Below are positions 12,200 to 22,445 of a DNA stretch of 64,000 bases, one piece after another. Within the stretch, counting starts at the first letter, position 1; the number at the start of each line of letters is the position of its first letter. The stretch is taken from contig CM038714.1 of the NCBI GenBank assembly GCA_021613375.1, forward strand, positions 42,853,123-42,917,122, given 5' to 3'. This stretch comes from Megaleporinus macrocephalus (taxonomy: Eukaryota; Chordata; Actinopteri; Characiformes; Anostomidae). The notes beneath the pieces were generated by a model. The model was not told the DNA's origin and made no database searches. It worked only from the letters and a program-made list of their open reading frames with translations. The position numbers were made by a program, and so were the translations under genes.

Positions 12200-13010
12200 C
12201 CGTGCCTAGGGACAGCATTTAGCGGGAGGACTTAACAACTTCTATATACTCTGGTAGAGTGGACTGGGAAGCTTTCCATGCACAATTTGAACTGGTAGCC
12301 AAATGGTTTAAGTGGCCCGATGAACAGAAAGCCCTGCAGCTGACACTTTGTTTGAGCGATGATGCATTAGCTTGCCTGCTACAGCTAAACGCAAGCGAGA
12401 GAGCCAATTACAGTGCATTAGTTGGGGTGCTCTGGAGGCATTTTGGGTGGTGTTACCAGCCAGAGCTCCTTGTTTCCGAACTCCGTAACTGCTGAAGACA
12501 GGCAGGAGACCCATTAGGAGCCCGAGCTAACGATACTGAAGCTTCAGCTAGATGGGCTTATGCTCACATGCTATCTTCTGTGCAGAGCGAGTTAGCCTGG
12601 GACCAGTTTATCATGGCGCTGTATCCAACTGAGCTTTCCACACATTTTGCAAAGAACAGCACAGATGGCAGCTGTGATGGGACGAAGGTCCATACTTTTT
12701 GCCACATTTGCATTAATACCAATGGGGTTCAATGCACTGCTCTGGTGGACACAGGTCAGCAGTGACTATTTAGAAGTGATACCTGCCAATGAGCTATAAC
12801 CGTTGAAGGGGAAGGAATGGCTGCCGCTGATAGAATGCGCTATTTAGTCCAAATAGCTGAGATGCAATACGTGCATTCTGGGCCTAAACTTTTTTTGTGA
12901 AACCACAGGTTGCCTAATAGACCTGGGCAGTGCCACACTTAGTTTAAAAGGTGCCCTTGTAGGCTTTTTGGGAAAAGTATGCTCTCCTGAAGTTGGGGAC
13001 AGAAAACAGC
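12200..13010 (+). mobile_element. Ty3/Gypsy retrotransposon gag-protease remnant
   Basis: A plus-strand frame from about 12259 encodes WEAFHAQFELVAKWF, then …EQKALQLTLCL…DALACLL…, matching fish Gypsy gag. After a stop near 12493 the same frame family continues with ARANDTEASARWAYAHM and ELAWDQFIMALYPTEL. Further on is ALVDTG (12742-12759), the aspartic protease active-site motif, and CILGLNFF with GCLIDLG, the protease C-terminal region. Multiple stops and a deletion between gag and protease show it is dead. No reverse transcriptase or LTRs were found next to it. Confidence 0.85.
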
Positions 13011-13394
13011 AAGCCACAGCGAAGCATAGGTGCCTGGGGGGTAGCTCACTGAGGAAGATGTGCTCCCAAAGACTTGTGGCCCACTAACCTCACACACAGG
13101 TTAGCCAAAGTAAAAGCTGACCCACAAGGGCTCATGGGGGTATGTGCTGTAACGCTTGTCCAGCGCTTCTTCCAGCCCAGACCAGCAAAGTGCTCAGGGT
13201 TTGAGGCGAGTGTTTTATAAATGGAGCTAAATGTTGCAGATCTAAAAACAGCATTAGCAGCAATCCTGGGGTCTAAATGTTGTTAGTAGCTTAGTAAATT
13301 AGATTTCCTGCTGAACTGTCCACTTCTCTGAACTTTTGTGAACTTGCATTTTTTCCCCCTTAAGTAGCCTTGAGTCAGTAGCGCATATTAGCTC
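13011..13394. other. Noncoding, possibly decayed Gypsy flank
   Basis: May continue the retroelement, but no motif supports it. No gene seen. Confidence 0.3.
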
Positions 13395-13665
13395 AGTGTG
13401 CTAATCGTGACTGATGCTTGTGCTGGATTTCATTGGTGGCTAACAGTCCACGGCTCACAGGAGCTAATGAAATGTGACGAGGTACGATGGAAGCGAGGGG
13501 TATTCAATGCAATCCTCGCTCAATTCATCTCTTTCTTTCCTGACGAGCACCTTTCTTCACTAATGTCCTCAGGGGGAGGAAAGCGGCTAAGCGTCTGAAT
13601 GACTTAGCTGCTTGTGCTGAAAGAGAGGTAGAGGGGGAGAGAGAGAGAGAGAGAGAGAGAAGTAA
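13395..13665. promoter_or_regulatory. Candidate conserved noncoding element
   Basis: A compact complex block with GGGGTATTCAATGCAATCC and an octamer-like GCTAATGAAATG, ending at a (GA)n at 13630-13660. No splice-bounded coding frame. Inference from composition only. Confidence 0.27.
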
Positions 13666-14589
13666 TGGATGACAGTGACTGGATTTTAATGGCAGTGTTA
13701 ATGCTCAATTTGAAGGCTGAGAATGTGTTCACTTTGATGAGATAGATGACATCTTTCTTCCTTTAATCTAATTCTCACTTTATTAGAAAGCCCCTTTCTT
13801 GTAGCCCTTTGGGGAAAGAGATTGTAGCTCATCTACTGATGCACAGTTCGTGTTGATATTCCTCGATCCCTTTATCAATTCCAGATTTGACCATTAGACC
13901 TTTTTAGATACTGCATATATTTACCAACTGGGATTTAGAGTTTGCAGCCCAGGGCTTCAGCCTCCAGGTTGTCCCACAGGTCACCAGGCTTCATATGAAT
14001 TATAGATATGGTACACCTTTTATAACAATTAGCAGGACTCACCCATTCAAATTCATAGTGGTTTTATAAAATCCAATCCTTACACTGTTTTTAAATATAT
14101 TGTTGTTTTGCCACATATCACTAAGTAGCTCATGATCCAGAGCACTACGATTCATCAACAACAAATTCCTTCTCTATTTACACCTAAAAATACACACTGA
14201 TTTATTTTCAAGTGCTGTTGTTTGTTAGCTTTGTTTGATTGTATAGTGAGTTGAGCTGGTGAGTTTAGTAAATCTGAATCTACTAGAGCAAGACTAGTGG
14301 AGCAAGTCCATTCCAATCCAATACAGTCCAATTAATCCGGAGATTGATTATAATAACAAGAACATAATATAATATACTTATAATATACAATATAATTCAG
14401 TTTCTTTTAAATTGACCTTTTTATTTTTATATTCATAAAAATGACTTATACTTTGGCCCTGAGGAAGTTATTCCAATGGCTGACTTGTGGGATATCAAAA
14501 CCTTAACACTGGACATTGCTATGTTACTTATGTTACCCACACTAAAACAGTTAAAACTGTTTAATCAGTTTAAAATATAGCTGCACTTT
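13666..14589. other. Unique AT-rich noncoding stretch
   Basis: No gene or repeat family recognised. Confidence 0.4.
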
Positions 14590-15270
14590 GTAATAATAAT
14601 AATATTAATAATACTTTTTATTAATTTAACACTTTTTATACCAGTGGCAGCTCAAAGTGCTTTACAGACGGTTGGCACCAGTATCAGAAGAAACTATGGT
14701 TTGTAATAAGCCAGTGGCACGGATAAAATTTTTAAGTACCAAGAAGATGTAGCGTTTTAATTAAATACCAAGTTAAAGAGATACATTTTTTAACGTTTCT
14801 TAAAAGTGTGCACTAAGCCTGACTGGTTAATAAAAGTTGGAACTGAGTTCTACAGCTCAGAAGCATAACTCCTTGCATTTTCTGTATTTTACAGAAGGTG
14901 TTTACAGAAAGTCAGTATCTGCAGATCTAAGATCTTGAGTTGGAACATAAACCGAGAGAAATTCTGTGATGTAAGCAGGTGCTGGATTATTTAGAGCTTT
15001 ACAGATGAGTACAGAACTTTAAAGTCTAGTCTAAAAGATACAGGCAGCCAGTGCAGTTCTTTCAAAACAGGACTGATATGAGCTGCGTTTTGTATAAGCT
15101 GTAGGAGATGCATTGTTTTCTTAGGAACCCCAGTAAGCAGAGCATTACAGTAATCAATTCCGCTCATAACAAATGCATGAACAAGTTTCTCTGCATCACT
15201 CTAAGATAAAGAGAAAAGGCCAAACTTTAGCAACATTTCTCAAATGATAAGAAGCTTCAGGGTTTGCCAT
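14590..15270 (-). mobile_element. L2-clade LINE, 3' end of ORF2 and tail
   Basis: The minus strand reads [20 protein letters not shown], then LIQNAA, then [12 protein letters not shown], then [10 protein letters not shown], the characteristic C-terminal reverse-transcriptase region of L2-like LINEs. The conserved 3' UTR (TGTAAAGCACTTTGAGCTGC, about 14648-14667) follows, with a TAATAAT-type terminal repeat at 14593-14615. It is 5'-truncated and contains stops. Confidence 0.88.
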
Positions 15271-15461
15271 TGTAGCTAAAGAACCTACTCATTTCTTTTA
15301 GTTTAGTACTGGGAATCAGTATTTCAGTTTTTTTCTTGATTTATGTTTGGAATATTTTGTGACAGCCACTGAAAAAAATCAGATACACAGCTTGTGAGTC
15401 TACTGAGTCTTGATTATCAAATGGAACGTAAAAAAAAAAAAAACATAATTGTGTGTAGTGT

Positions 15462-15620
15462 ACCATGAACCACCATAGAGCAAGGTGGTGGATCATTCTC
15501 AGTGGAGTAATGTGTGATGCGCTGGTATCAGTAGATCAAACACAGTTTTTAAACAATATGTCCACTCAGACACATCCACCTTGTTGCCTGAGATGTTTAA
15601 TACACAGAGTCTGGTGGGTT
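15462..15620. mobile_element. Fragment of the CACTGCAGTGCTGAGAATG palindromic repeat family
   Basis: Contains GGTGGTGGATCATTCTCAGT, GCGCTGGTATCAGTAGATCA and AACACAGTTTTTAAAC in the family order seen at 55105-55480, much diverged. Confidence 0.55.
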
Positions 15621-15915
15621 TTTGGGACCTATATCATTATCACTGCGTGGCATGCAGACAGATTCTTGAGACTCCCTACTGGAGACAAGCTAGCCTTTAG
15701 CTTGATAAGTAATTAACTGCAATATAAAGGCTGTGGTTTCGAATGCAGTAAGAATTTTCAGATATTTGAAATATTAAATTAATTAAATAGTCAAATAGAG
15801 GCAAATTTGGCTATTTTGTGTTTCTGATGGTGTTAATTGGGATTCTGGACTATTTCTTTTAATAGGAACAGCAACAGAACACATTTGTGGCCAGAGCATG
15901 TTAGATGTATACATA

Positions 15916-17074
15916 CAGTTGTATGCAAAAGTTGGAACAGTCTGGTTTTAATGCTTTACTAAGTAAAAATAACACGCCTTTTACAGAAAACATGAACATT
16001 TTCAAAAACGTTTTTATGTATTAGCTTTAAAAATAAAACAAAATGTTTATAACTGCTTCGAAGGCCACATTTTATGTTCCTTTTTGTCAATACTGGGGCA
16101 GTCGTGGGCTGGAGGTTAGGGACCAAGCCTTGTGACCAGAAGGTTGACAGTTCAATCCCATGAACCGACAGGACACGGCTGAAGTGCCCTTGAGCAAGGC
16201 ACCTAACCTCTGACTGCTCCCCAGGTGCTGTGGTAGGGCTTCCAACCACTCCAGGCAAATGTGCTCACTGCCCCCTAGTGTGTCTGTTCACTGGTGTGTG
16301 TGTGTGTGTATGTAAGTGTTTAACTGAACAGGTGGGTTAAATGCAGAGATCGTGAATTTCCCTTTAGTATTTATCTGATACATTTAAATAAGCAAATAGT
16401 AACTGTGCCTTAAAGGGGACCTTTATGCTTTTACGGTTACCTCTTTTCTTTGAGGTTGTTATGTAACTGTTTGTGCATGTAAACAGTCTGCTAAAAAAAA
16501 AACTCTCCCCAACAATTTTCTCAGCCTGCCTGAAATGCTTCACTGGAATTCTATCTGTGACATCATCTGGTAACATAATCTTTATTGCCTGCCTACCCAG
16601 GTTATCACACCCTCACACAATGCACAGAGAGCTAAAAAATGGTGCAAACATCTGAAAACATTCTGAAATGTCGAGTCTAGCTTGAGAAAATGGATCAGGT
16701 CTACCAACTTTGGTTGTACTCTGTCAGAATTGGAAGAATAGCCACAACAGTGTGGGTAGCAGAACTTGCAGCAGGTTGCAACTCAAGCAGGTGACCAACC
16801 AAAACAGATTGGGATACCTGACCAATGAGAGAACACTGGCTCATCGGAAGAGGAGTCTTAGGGCACCGGAGCTCAAACAAAGTGTTTCAGACAGAAGGGT
16901 GGATATATTAGGGGTTTTGAAAATTTAAGCATATGTAAATAATAAAAAAAACCCTGATACTATAGGTCTCATTTAAAAGCTGCTCACTGTAGAGCATATG
17001 TAAACTGATTTGCACTTGTAAAATCAACAAAACATGTCATTTGACCAGGGGTGCCCAAAATTTGCACACAACTG
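15916..17074. mobile_element. Tc1-type nonautonomous element with nested insertions
   Basis: Left end CAGTTGTATGCAAAAGTTGG after TA (15914-15915); right end CCAAAATTTGCACACAACTG at 17055-17074. These are inverted copies of a CAGTTGTGTGCAAA terminus. The interior holds a tRNA-derived SINE (16094-16372) and a second miniature element whose ends are TTAAAGGGGACC (16411-16422) and GGTCTCATTTAAA (about 16964-16976). Insertion order inferred: outer element first. Confidence 0.6.
16094..16372 (+). mobile_element. tRNA-derived SINE
   Basis: GGGGCAGTCGTGGGCTGGAGG start, GGTTGACAGTTCAATCCC B-box region, then GAAGTGCCCTTGAGCAAGGC, CCCTAGTGTGTCTG, a short TG run and GGGTTAAATGCAGAG. This is the full order of a widespread fish SINE. 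No coding capacity. Confidence 0.85.
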
Positions 17075-17089
17075 CATTCCATTAAAGTA

Positions 17090-17600
17090 TGCGGAGCTCC
17101 TGAAAAGGCGAGTGCGCAGGAGGACGTTAGGGCAGGAGTTTTAAATGAAGTGGATGGTGAGTGTTTACCTGTGATTAGTTTCTTTTTTGTGTCATACCAA
17201 AGACCAGGCTAAATTGGTTTGATTTGCAAAACAACTCATGCCAGCCCCTGCAATCATGAGTGGGATGGCTCCAGCAACCCACAATCCCCTGGGAACACAC
17301 AGTGAATGCCGACAGCCAGCATAGGCAAACTAGGGGGCACAGTGAATTATAATTGCTCCGACTCTGCGCGCGACGGAATTATGAATAAAACGGACGCGGA
17401 GGGTAAATGATTCAAGGGCAAGGGGTAATATTTACTCAGCCAGCTCAGACTTTAAATAACTAGAGATGGCTCCAGCCTTGTTTGATTAATTTTGCTTTGG
17501 TAGCTCTACCTGTTGCAACCTTTCTTTCAAGTGTGAAATTAAATGTGTTCCACACGTCGGCCCTGCCCCCATGAGGTTTCTTTGCTGTCCTTAAGGATGC
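17090..17600. promoter_or_regulatory. Candidate conserved noncoding element
   Basis: A complex block with AATTATAATTGC (17345-17356) and GGAATTATGAATAAAACGG, homeodomain- and HOX/CDX-like, plus GATTAATTTTGCTTTGG. Several CpGs are clustered near 17365-17400. No coding frame of note. Inference only. Confidence 0.32.
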
Positions 17601-17819
17601 ATTTCTTTGTCCTAAAATATGTACAGAAGGCTTTGTAATATAAAGCTGAGGTAGGAGCTGAAATATTATCAACACTTTCAAAAGTTCAAACTTTGACTGT
17701 CCAGGAACACTTAAGTGACCCTGAATTCCACTTCATATAGTTAATTAAGGTATATCTCTTAAGAAGCTCATTCAAAATGAAAGCAGCATTTGCTTTGTGA
17801 CTCAGTCTGTTTAACTGTC

Positions 17820-17851
<32 letters not shown>

Positions 17852-17992
17852 CAAGCAGGTAGACAGGCATACAGAAAGACAGACAAAAAATAAGACAGAA
17901 TTAGATAGATGGACAGACCGACAAACAGACAGACAGAGAGACAAGCAGACAGATAGATAGATAGACAGACATACAAATAGATAGACAGACAT

Positions 17993-18052
<60 letters not shown>

Positions 18053-18180
18053 GCATACAGAAAGACAGACAGACAGATAGCTAGACAGACATAAAGATAG
18101 AGAGACAGATGCACATATAGACATATAGATACATATAGATACAGATGGACATAGATAGATAGATAGATAGATAGATAGAT
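17820..18180. repeat. GATA/GACA tetranucleotide array
   Basis: About 360 bp of (GATA)n mixed with GACA and CAGA variants; longest pure block at 17996-18052. Minus-strand Y/L/S/I-rich frames across it are artefacts. Confidence 0.97.
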
Positions 18181-18184
18181 TGCC

Positions 18185-18350
18185 AGTTCTTGTTAACCCT
18201 GTCATTGTTTTCTTTTGTAAATGTACCAGTAGGTCAGTGTTTCTAGTTTCTTGTTTTCTTTTGTTATCTTGATAGAGTTTTGTGTTTTGTTTCTCAATAA
18301 ACGGCCATCCGGCTAGCACCTGCATCCTGCCTCCTGGACTCTACTGAGCC
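18185..18350 (+). mobile_element. LTR fragment (R-U5-like) of a retrotransposon
   Basis: Pyrimidine-rich sequence followed by the polyadenylation signal AATAAA (18296-18301) and CACCTGCATCCTGCCTCCTG, the typical R-U5 arrangement of fish Gypsy LTRs. The 5' boundary is unclear and no target duplication is seen. Confidence 0.5.
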
Positions 18351-19020
18351 ATTGAAAAAAACTAAAATGTGTTTTTATTTAAAAATTATTAAAACATTAT
18401 TTTAAACTGCAGGCGTTTTGCAGTTACAAATTCACTATAACCTGAACAGTTCCTGCGTGTACCAGAGGGGCAATAAAGACACACAGTAAAAACATCTTGG
18501 TGTCTTAACATTAATAATAATTTTCTTTTATGATTGACACTTTATTGAATTTTTCAACTGAAAGCACTGACAGTTTCAACAGAATGGGCTGTTATTGAAC
18601 GTGTACATCTTTGAGTCACACAGGCTAAAGAAAACTGATAGTTTTGCCACTGTTGCCACTATTCCTTTGCATCTTCTTCCCATATTAAACAAAGCACATT
18701 GGGCAAAAAATGAAAGTTTCAGTGGATTAAAAGCTTAGTTACTGATTATTAAACAATAGATTATGAATAAGCAAAATACTGTTGCTGAAGGCAAAATAAA
18801 AAAAAATACTAAAAGTAATTTTAACTCCTTTAAAAATCGAGATAAAAACTGTGTTAAAAGTGTACTATTTACATGTTAAATGTGATTTAAAAAGTTTAAA
18901 TGTTTACTGTATTTCATGTAGATTAATAGCGTCAAAGTCATCAGAAAGTACTCTTTGTTTAAAAAAGTTTTCGATATTAAAAATGATGCAATCCTAGTAT
19001 GTTTTCAGCCAAGCTTGACG
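18351..19020. other. AT-rich noncoding stretch
   Basis: No gene or repeat family recognised. Confidence 0.4.
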
Positions 19021-19029
19021 TTTGGGCCT

Positions 19030-19100
19030 TATTTATGTTTCTATTGGCTGTCAGTTCAGTTTCTGTACTTCTGATTGGTTGGGGGCGGGGTTTAGGAGAG
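19030..19100 (+). promoter_or_regulatory. TATA-less promoter with paired inverted CCAAT boxes and GC box
   Basis: Two ATTGG (inverted CCAAT) boxes at 19043-19047 and 19074-19078 are 31 bp apart, a spacing of about three helical turns that is typical of paired NF-Y sites. GGGGGCGGGG (19081-19090) is a consensus GC box for SP/KLF factors. Downstream sequence is GC- and CpG-richer than anything near it. Direction is set by the strong plus-strand splice donor at 19639. Confidence 0.6.
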
Positions 19101-19638
19101 CATAGGCCTCAGCAGCAGAAGAGAAACGGGGGAAAGACGAGAGAGGAGAGCAAGGGAAACGGCAGAGTCGGATGAGTGTTTCTTAACCTTAAGCTGGCAA
19201 AAGTGGTGTTATCAGTGAGTAAACCCAGTGAGAGACATTGCGCGTCGAGTGACAGCAGTAAACGCTCTGTTTGGTGACTTTAAAGCGCTCAGAACGTCTT
19301 AGTTTTGCTAGCTAGCATTAGCCTCGCTAGCGCCCAATGTGTACGGCCCAGGCTTGCCTGCTAGTATCTGAGGGTCGGCGACGTGTGCTTAAGTAACAGC
19401 TCAACGACTCGGTTAGCGCCACGAGCTACCAGGAGACAGATCGTGGTTCCACTGAGTGCGCCGAGGGAGCACCGCTGCCCAGGCAGACCCCCAGGCGACC
19501 CGGAAAGCTTGGTAGAGTCCCCTGGCTCCGTGGAAGTCCAGAACCTTCGCTCTCCTCATCGCAAGTCCAGCGCCACCCGAGAGGCCCCTCCCTTTTCCCT
19601 CCCCCTCCTTCTCCGCCAGACTGTGTGTAAAGTGGACC
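19100..19638 (+). other. Candidate noncoding first exon (5' UTR) of an unidentified transcript
   Basis: About 0.54 kb of CpG-rich sequence follows the promoter-like block and ends GTGGACC|GTAAGTA, a near-consensus donor at 19639-19640. The embedded 91-codon frame starting 19383 (MCLSNSSTTRLAPRATRRQ…) runs through the donor and resembles nothing I know, so it is more likely upstream-ORF or chance than coding. The orientation is antisense to the igsf21 exon. Transcript identity and downstream exons are unknown. Confidence 0.45.
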
Positions 19639-19640
19639 GT

Positions 19641-20324
19641 AAGTACTCAGACAATTGAATTCAGCTATCAGGCCTGCAACGGGGTTTATTATTATTTTTT
19701 TATTATTATTTATAATTTATTTATAAAATGTATATTTATTTTTTTATTATCCTGCCGGCTTTTGTATATATTTTTCTGAATCCAAAGTTATTGTTTAAGT
19801 CAAAACTACTTCAGTACTTCGCTATATTAATTATATGTTCTGAAGTGTGTTAGGAATTTCGGTATATATTTTATATATTGGTGTTTTCTTTTCCTTGTGT
19901 TTTCCAAATTTCATGTTTTATTTGTGCATTTAGCATCTATTTTGGTTTACCGAAAATAATAATTAAGGCAGAGGTCCTAATTCATTTTTTAATAAAAGAC
20001 ATTATTTTTATTCTTAGTCTCATAATTTCTGGGAACGTTCCACAACAGACTACTCTGAGTATTTTATTAAAACAGCATCTAAGTACATTTATTGGTAAAA
20101 TTTAGCTTAAAGGAACTTGGGGCCCTGTCCTAATGTATTGGACATAGAAGGGGTTACATAATAATTGTTTTCTCTTTGGTGCTTAATTAGTTTGATTTAC
20201 TTATTTATTGATTTAAAAAAAAAAAAATTTTTTTACCAAAAATCCTTATTTTACACAGTATAAACTATAATGTCGGCACATATGTCTCACGTTTGCCGTG
20301 CAAAACTGCAGCACACACAACTTA
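19641..20324. other. AT-rich noncoding after the candidate donor
   Basis: TTATTATT runs and an A/T homopolymer junction at 20214-20235. No gene seen. Confidence 0.4.
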
Positions 20325-20770
20325 AAGTGCGTCCTCGGCTAACCGCGTGCACAATGCATCATGCATGTGATGAGTCAGAGTGAGAGAGTAATTACTGTAC
20401 TGTTTGTCAGATGACATGACGGATGTGTTTCTGTGAAACGACGGCCCCTGAGGCAAACAACAAGTCACAGTTTGCCCCAGGAACACACTCTGGCAACCGG
20501 TCGTCAGGCACAAACAGCTATTATGGCCATCTGCTCGTCTCTTTAAGCTCTCTTCTCGGGCGCACAGGCGCGCCGGGAGCTTCGCGCCGTCTTGTTGCAG
20601 AGTTTACAGCGAGGTGACGGCACGGAGGTCAGGCACTAAAAGCAAACCCGTGTTTGAAAATTGTGTTTTCCCATCAGCTTGTTGCCGGCCACTATTATGG
20701 CTGTCTGTAATAAAGGCCTTAAAACTGCAGTAAAAATGCCGAGAAGCAGGAAGATGTCTGTCTGACATTG
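20325..20770. promoter_or_regulatory. Candidate conserved regulatory element near the putative promoter
   Basis: A CpG-bearing complex block with ATGCATCATGCATGTGATGAG overlapping an AP-1-like TGAGTCA (20370-20376), CAGCTATTATGGCCATCTG, and a second TATTATGGC at 20694-20702. Lies 0.7-1.1 kb downstream of the putative first exon, a usual place for an intronic enhancer. Conservation not tested. Confidence 0.33.
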
Positions 20771-21022
20771 CTCTGACGAAAAGAAAAAAAAAGAACAATA
20801 AAGTGGAGAGGCAGAGTGCTTATCATTTCTGAATACCAGACAAATGGAAAAGACCTAATAGTGAACCCAGACTATAGTTGGAAAACGCATTAGGCTGTGT
20901 GCATGTTCTACAGGGAACATGCTTACAGTACATATAGTACAGTATATATGTCAAAACTTGGTCAGGAAATGAAAAAAAAACAACTCTATGACAACACTAA
21001 CTGCTGCTAGCATAGTCTATAG

Positions 21023-22031
21023 TTGTGGTTTTCAACCTGTGGGCCGCAGACGTACTGCAAGAGGGCTGTAGGCTAAAAATCTTTTTGTATTTTTTCTCCA
21101 ATAAGTAGGTAGTTCAGCATATTTAGTTTGTTTATTTGCAAAACAAAACGTGTTTAGTTTGAGTTCTTTGATTAGTTTGGTGTAGTGCAGTCACATGACA
21201 CGAAGCGCTAGCTAGTGAATTAACTAGCTAGTTAGTTAGCTACTTTAGTCTGATTGAAGCTGTTGTCTTGTGTACACATCATGAATAAATGGTTAAAAAC
21301 AGGGTGACAACAAAAGACCCGGAAGCTTGACCATCTACAAGTGAAGCAGCCACTGTATCTCTTACTGAGAGAACCGAGAAAAGCAAGCATAAATTGAAAA
21401 GAAGAAAATACAGTAGTGAGTATGTAGCACTAGGCTTTACGTGCACAGGAACAGAAAACGGCCCGCTACCACTCTGCGCTGTGTGCTCGGAGGTCTTGGC
21501 AAATGAAGCGCTGAAGCCAACCAAGTTACATTGATATTTGGAGACTAAGCACAGCGAGTATGCATCAAAACCTGTAGAATTTTTTGAGAAAAAACTTAAA
21601 GAATACCAAAGCAGGAAAAAGACCCTTGAATTGGCTTGCTCTGGAACCGATAATGCTAAAGCTTTTGAGGCTTCCTACCGTGTTGCGCAGCTTATAGCAA
21701 AGGCTGGACCAAATACAGGAATAGGCTTAATGTTGAGACATCATCCATCTCATTATGTGAGTTACAAAAAGTGCTGTAAATGGTTAGTTTCTTTTGTTGT
21801 GTGATTATGCAATCAGTTTCACAGGTCGTATGGATGGTTGGACTGTATTTGGTTTTAAATGGCAATATAAAATATTCTGGGGGGGTGTGGAAAGTTTTGG
21901 GGTGGGTTAAGTGGGCCACTTAACCCACCCCAAAACTTTCCACGGCCCCCCAGAATATTTTATATTGCCATTTAAAACCAAATACAGTCCAACCCAAATA
22001 CAGTTGGGTTGCAAAAGGTTGGGAACACCTG
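21023..22031 (+). mobile_element. Internally deleted hAT transposon (ZBED-like remnant)
   Basis: Ends are TTGTGGTTTTCAACC and its inverted relative (…AGGTTGGGAACACCTG), the CAGTGGTTCTCAACC-type hAT terminus. A perfect 8-bp target duplication GTCTATAG flanks it (21015-21022 and 22032-22039). The plus-strand interior encodes a BED-finger-like stretch (PLPLCAVCSEVLANEALKP…, then YLETKHSEYASKPVEFFEKK) at about 21460-21600, as in ZBED5/hAT-Charlie-type transposases. The dimerisation and catalytic regions are missing. The right third carries a large palindrome annotated separately. Confidence 0.88.
21838..21992. repeat. 155-bp near-perfect palindrome inside the hAT remnant
   Basis: Arms of 77 nt (21838-21914 and 21916-21992) are inverted copies with only a couple of mismatches in the G/C-run and a 1-nt spacer. 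It begins TTGGACTGTATTTGG and ends CCAAATACAGTCCAA. Confidence 0.95.
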
Positions 22032-22039
22032 GTCTATAG

Positions 22040-22254
22040 AATTCTTGTTGTTTGTTGGCACTAAGCTAATGGTGATTCCAATGAAAATTTTGAAGCTTAA
22101 AACATGTCTGGTTTTACTTTAAACTTCTGATAGACATATTTCTGTTTTTACTGTTTTTCCTACATAAGTTGAACTCTTCAGTTTCCTCAGGACCATCAGA
22201 CTGCGATAATGGTGGACCTAACTTACTCATGGCTCTGCCTGAATGAGGTATGCA
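22040..22254. other. Short unique stretch
   Basis: No feature recognised. Confidence 0.35.
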
Positions 22255-22445
22255 TATGAGGTATGCAGGAAAACAGATGGACTACAGTCTGTAACTATAG
22301 AGCTACAATGTGCTCCTATATGGTAAGTGGAGCTGATAACATGGATAAGGAGTATAAATACAATGTACACATATCCTGAAACCTTGGCTGAAAATGTTGT
22401 AAATAGCTTATCACCAATTCATTCTAGAGATACATTCATACATGT
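22255..22445. mobile_element. Palindromic repeat family fragment (paired with 25046-25320)
   Basis: GTATGCAGGAAAACAGATGG, CTACAATGTGCTCCTATATG and GTAAGTGGAGCTGATAACATG match the family core at 25150-25240. Homology continues through ATCACCAATTCATTCTAGAG and TACATTCATACAT. Confidence 0.75.

Noticed and set aside
12200..13010. Domesticated gag gene
   Set aside because: Stops within the gag frame and loss of frame before the protease indicate a decayed Gypsy copy, not a maintained gene.
17768..18325. 185-codon Y/L/S/I-rich minus-strand frame
   Set aside because: Encoded by the GATA/GACA tetranucleotide array.
19383..19658. 91-codon coding first exon
   Set aside because: The frame crosses the strong splice donor at 19639 and has no similarity or signal; it is kept only as part of a candidate 5' UTR.
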